Of a DNA stretch of 64,000 nt, positions 61,053 through 64,000 are shown one piece after another. The first letter of the stretch is position 1. Each line of letters starts with the position of its first letter. The position numbers and the translations under genes were made by a program. The stretch spans positions 1 through 64,000 of the forward strand of contig CAILLA010000159.1 of the NCBI GenBank assembly GCA_903834925.1. The letters are read 5' to 3'. The notes below the pieces were generated by a model. The model did not search any database and was not told the origin of the DNA. It saw only the letters and a program-made list of their open reading frames with translations. This stretch comes from an uncultured Schlesneria sp. (lineage in GTDB: Bacteria; Planctomycetota; Planctomycetia; Planctomycetales; Planctomycetaceae).

Positions 61053-63746
61053 TTACGGGTAAAATACCGCTTGAAACAGTTTACCCTTATAGGTCTCGCT
61101 CGTCGAAACAATCGTGGTACTATAGGTGGCGATCACCTGGCTCGCCGTCAAATTGACCTTTGGAGTCGAAGTCACGTGACGGAAGTCAAGCGCGTTGTAT
61201 CCCGTACCGCTTGGAGTGAGTATCGCACTGTAAGCATGATCTAAGAAAATAAACGTGTTTGCATCCCCATTAGCCCCGTTCATTTGATCGAGACCAGTTC
61301 CAGTTGTGAAAGCGTTGTTCCCCGCCCCACCTATCAACGTGTCGGTGCCCGATCCTGCTGTCAGATCGTTGATCGCGGCGTAACCGGACGCATCCAGTGT
61401 CACATTCGACCCCGAGCCTGCCCTCATACGGTTTTGACCGCCAGCGTTCGTTGAGCCATACACGCGCTGAAACGCATTCGTATCGACCCCATTGAACACA
61501 TACACCCTTCGGTTTGTCGCAGACGCCATCCACAACGTGTCACCCGGGTCAGTTGTTCCTCCACTCGTTGCGAGATTCACTTGAAGCGGGGCGGTGGCTG
61601 AGGAGGTCACGTTTGAGAAATCGAGCGTGTTTGATCCCGCTCCCGGCACAATTGCGTTCAGCGAAATGCCGACAGCATTACCGAATTTGTAGGTGTTTGG
61701 TCCGAAACCCCCTTTCAATTCTTCGTTGCCGAAATTCCCAGCCGTCAGCGTGTTCGTTCCCGAGGAACCGGAGACATCCAGTGTCACACCCGGCCCTGCA
61801 CCGCCAGTTAGCTGGTTGGCGCCGCCAGCATTGGCAGAGCCGATCACAAACTGAAACGCGTTCGTATCGCTGCCATTGCCAACATACACTCGTCGATTTG
61901 TAATCGAGGCCAGCCACAACGTATCGGTTGGATCATTCACCCCCCCGCTGGTTGCCAGATTGACTTGAAGTGGCGCAGCGACTGAGGACGTTACACTTGA
62001 GAAGTTGAGCGTGTTTGGTCCCGTACCCGGTACGATGGTGTCGAGCGAAATACTGGCGGCATCACCGAACTTGTATGTGTTCGCCCCAGTCCCCCCTTTC
62101 AGGAGCTCATTTCCCGCATTCCCAGCGATCAGCGTGTTCGTTCCCGATGAACGGGTGACATCCAGTGTCACATTCGGCGCTGTCCCCCCCGTCAGTTGGT
62201 TTGCACCGCCGGCATTGGCTGAGCCGATCACGAGTTGAATCGCGTTCGTGTCGTTACTATTGGCAACATAAACTCGTCGATTTGTCGTCGACGCCAGCCA
62301 TAAGTTATCAGCCGGATCATTCACCCCTCCGCTGGTTGCCAGATTCACTTGCAGCGGCGTAGCGGGTGCGGACGTCACGCGTGAGAAGTCGAGCGTGTTT
62401 GGTCCCGATCCCGAAACGATCGTGACATGCGAAATGCTGACAGCATCACCGAATCTAAAGGTGTTCGCCCCAGCCCCCCCTTTCAACACTTCATTTCCCG
62501 AATACCCTGCTGTCAGCGTGTTCGTTCCCGATGAACTGGATGTATCCAGAGTCACATTTGGCCCGGCACCGGCCGTCAGTTGGTTTGCTCCGCCTGCATT
62601 GTTTGAGCCAATCACAAGCTGAAAGGCGTTCGTATCGCTGCCATTGAAGACGTACACTCGTCGACTTGTTGCAGATGCAAGCCACAAGTTATCAGCCGGA
62701 TCAGTCGCCCCCCCGGGGGTCGCAAGATTCACTTTAAGCGGCGCGGCGAGTGACGAGGTCACACGTGAGAAGTCGAGCGCATTTGTTCCCGCTCCCGGCA
62801 CGATGGCGTTAAGCGAAACGCCGACGGCATCACCGAATTTGTAGATGTTCGCCCCCGCCCCCCCTTTCAATTCATCATTTCCGGAATTCCCTGCTGTGAG
62901 CGTATTAGTTCCGGATGAACCGGAGACATCCAATGTCACACTCGGCCCGGCACCTGCGGTCAATTGGTTTGCTCCGCCAGCATTGGCTGAGCAAACCACA
63001 AACTGAAATGCGTTCGCATCGCTGCCGTTGGCAACATACACACGACGTCTTGTTGCAGACGCAAGCCACAACGTATCGGTCGGGTCATTCACCCCTCCGC
63101 CGGTTGCTAGATTCACTTGCTGAGGCGCGGCGAGTGAGGACGTCACGTTTGAGAAGTCGAGTTTGTTTGTTCCCGCTCCCGGCATGATCGTGTCGAGCGA
63201 AACGCCGACAGCATCACCGAATTTGTAGGTGTTCGTCCCCGAACCCCCTTTCAATTCGTCATTTCCCGAATTCCCTGCGGTCAGGATGTTCGTTCCAGAT
63301 GAACTGGAGACATCCAAAATATCGTTACCAGCCCCGGCCGTCAGAGTATTGCTTGCCACGCCACCAACAACATTGATATTTGACGAAACCGTGTTCGACG
63401 TCAGCGAGAGATTCAGGTTCGCATTCCCCGTGTTGACTTGCTGAATGGACGTGATTCCGAGATTCAACTGAACACCGAAACTCTTCGAAAAGTCCAGTTT
63501 GTCCTGAGCAGCAGATCCCGTCAGATCATCAATGACGACATTGCCAATAAGATTCGTCGAAACGAAGTCGTAAGTGTTGTTTCCAGTCGCGCTGACGAAG
63601 CCGCCTGCTCCTGATGTAGAACCAGATAGTTCAATACCACCCGGAATATTTGAAAACCCATGATTGGTTGAGTCGATATGAATGGTATCGTTATTGTTCC
63701 CGGTCAACACCCAGATTGCATTGAATGAAGCGAGATTTGCAGTCAC
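61053..63746 (-). CDS. Secreted repeat protein (RTX-like), main part, cut off from its N-terminus by a stop
   Basis: 897 residues from GTG 63746. It consists of an N-terminal beta-rich part and five 128-residue repeats followed by a partial sixth. Each repeat holds GGANQLTAGAGPNVTLDVSG-like and NDELKGGAGANTYKFGD-like stretches and a NRRVYVxNGSDTNAFQ motif. These are degenerate calcium-binding-like hemolysin repeats (TAGAGNDIL, LIGGAGNNAF). The GTG is two codons after an in-frame TAA (63752-63750) that interrupts the frame of the upstream N-terminal part, so this is the body of a longer protein. No signal sequence of its own. A surface or extracellular role is likely if it is made. Confidence 0.75.
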   Translation of the reverse strand: MTANLASFNAIWVLTGNNNDTIHIDSTNHGFSNIPGGIELSGSTSGAGGFVSATGNNTYDFVSTNLIGNVVIDDLTGSAAQDKLDFSKSFGVQLNLGITSIQQVNTGNANLNLSLTSNTVSSNINVVGGVASNTLTAGAGNDILDVSSSSGTNILTAGNSGNDELKGGSGTNTYKFGDAVGVSLDTIMPGAGTNKLDFSNVTSSLAAPQQVNLATGGGVNDPTDTLWLASATRRRVYVANGSDANAFQFVVCSANAGGANQLTAGAGPSVTLDVSGSSGTNTLTAGNSGNDELKGGAGANIYKFGDAVGVSLNAIVPGAGTNALDFSRVTSSLAAPLKVNLATPGGATDPADNLWLASATSRRVYVFNGSDTNAFQLVIGSNNAGGANQLTAGAGPNVTLDTSSSSGTNTLTAGYSGNEVLKGGAGANTFRFGDAVSISHVTIVSGSGPNTLDFSRVTSAPATPLQVNLATSGGVNDPADNLWLASTTNRRVYVANSNDTNAIQLVIGSANAGGANQLTGGTAPNVTLDVTRSSGTNTLIAGNAGNELLKGGTGANTYKFGDAASISLDTIVPGTGPNTLNFSSVTSSVAAPLQVNLATSGGVNDPTDTLWLASITNRRVYVGNGSDTNAFQFVIGSANAGGANQLTGGAGPGVTLDVSGSSGTNTLTAGNFGNEELKGGFGPNTYKFGNAVGISLNAIVPGAGSNTLDFSNVTSSATAPLQVNLATSGGTTDPGDTLWMASATNRRVYVFNGVDTNAFQRVYGSTNAGGQNRMRAGSGSNVTLDASGYAAINDLTAGSGTDTLIGGAGNNAFTTGTGLDQMNGANGDANTFIFLDHAYSAILTPSGTGYNALDFRHVTSTPKVNLTASQVIATYSTTIVSTSETYKGKLFQAVFYP
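61446..63365 (-). repeat. 384-bp tandem repeats, five full units
   Basis: Equivalent positions recur every 384 bases (for example at 61813, 62197, 62581 and 62965), matching 128 codons. Period is exact while the sequence has diverged, so the repeats are old but kept in length. Confidence 0.9.
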
Positions 63747-63749
63747 GTC

Positions 63750-64000
63750 TTAAACAGCTTTGCCGTTAATCGTCGTGCTTGTGGTCCCCGATCCGACCAG
63801 AAAAAAATCCATCGTCGGCGACTGGCCACTTGTCAGATGGTATTCCAGAGTGAGGTCATTTATTGCCAGGTTGGACGAATCGGTTACGACCAGTACTCCG
63901 GCAGGGTTCACATCGGCCGTAAGGTCCGTCAGCAGGCGACGATTTTCCAGGATTTGAACATCCGCAAAAGAGCGAGCCGCTTGAACTGGACGGCGACTGC
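63750..64000 (-). pseudogene. N-terminal part of the repeat protein, ending at an in-frame stop (5' end outside window)
   Basis: On the minus strand the frame entering from the window edge reads SRRPVQAARSFADV, then QILENRRLLTDLTADV, then a beta-rich segment ending INGKAV and TAA at 63752-63750. The motif L-E-x-R-x-L-L is the LEPR-XLL-type signature near the N-terminus of giant secreted planctomycete proteins. The same frame continues after the stop into the 897-residue body (DVTANLASFNAIWV). This looks like one gene broken by a nonsense codon, or a sequencing error, or an unusual read-through. Confidence 0.6.

Noticed and set aside
61446-63365. Regular repeats as a possible CRISPR array
   Set aside because: The unit is 384 bases, continuous coding sequence, with no short repeat/spacer pattern.

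Overview
The window reads as chromosomal DNA of a planctomycete (order Planctomycetales; a relative of Schlesneria or Planctomicrobium is a guess). The signs are a DUF1598 protein, an ECF sigma factor overlapping a membrane Ser/Thr kinase, secreted proteins with Gly/Met-rich or Cys-rich tails, a large repeat protein behind a LEPR-XLL-like N-terminus, a ribosomal operon without tuf between fusA and rpsJ, and many orphan single genes. Roughly 50 protein genes and one tRNA are supported.

Layout. 0.0-4.0 kb, minus strand: rpsL, rpsG, fusA and rpsJ (cut by the window edge), with a recognisable promoter and a terminator between rpsG and fusA. 4.3-7.1 kb: ECF sigma factor and receptor-like kinase overlapping by 4 bases. 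7.6-9.3 kb: FliJ-like protein and ispG. 9.3-13.2 kb: a VWA/STN protein and a TPR/DUF2135-like protein, joined by a possible -1 frameshift site. 13.4-20 kb: small secreted and membrane proteins, an unusual sigma-70 protein with N-terminal HTH domains, a GNA1-like acetyltransferase, purU and DUF1598. 20-27.6 kb: mutM, csrA, tRNA-Glu, rsgA, a PurS-PurL fusion, tyrA and a ferredoxin. 28-33.4 kb: an outer-membrane barrel, an Fe-alcohol dehydrogenase, a glutaminyl cyclase and a DUF4173 membrane protein.

33.4-38.3 kb is an accessory island. About 1.3 kb of repeat-rich DNA precedes a TIR-NACHT-FGE protein, followed by more palindromic and direct repeats. The FGE tail looks like the variable region of a diversity-generating retroelement target. 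38.3-50.3 kb returns to housekeeping and envelope genes: ZIP transporter, pyrophosphatase, Cys-rich lipoprotein, a second ECF sigma, an RraB-like protein, an orphan efflux adaptor, tsaB, terC and an SRPBCC protein.

50.7-54.9 kb is a second accessory unit: two overlapping genes for different P-loop ATPases, the second with eight 42-residue TPRs, behind a promoter with an 18-bp palindrome between its -35 and -10 boxes. This two-gene unit and the TIR-NACHT-FGE gene are the best candidates for undescribed conflict or defence systems. 55.3-64 kb holds an orphan dihydrolipoyl dehydrogenase, a RayT transposase remnant, an ABC-2 permease, a glycosyltransferase/pyruvyltransferase pair, and a 384-bp-periodic secreted repeat protein whose frame is broken by one in-frame stop.

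All functional calls come from reading motifs by eye. No database search was run.
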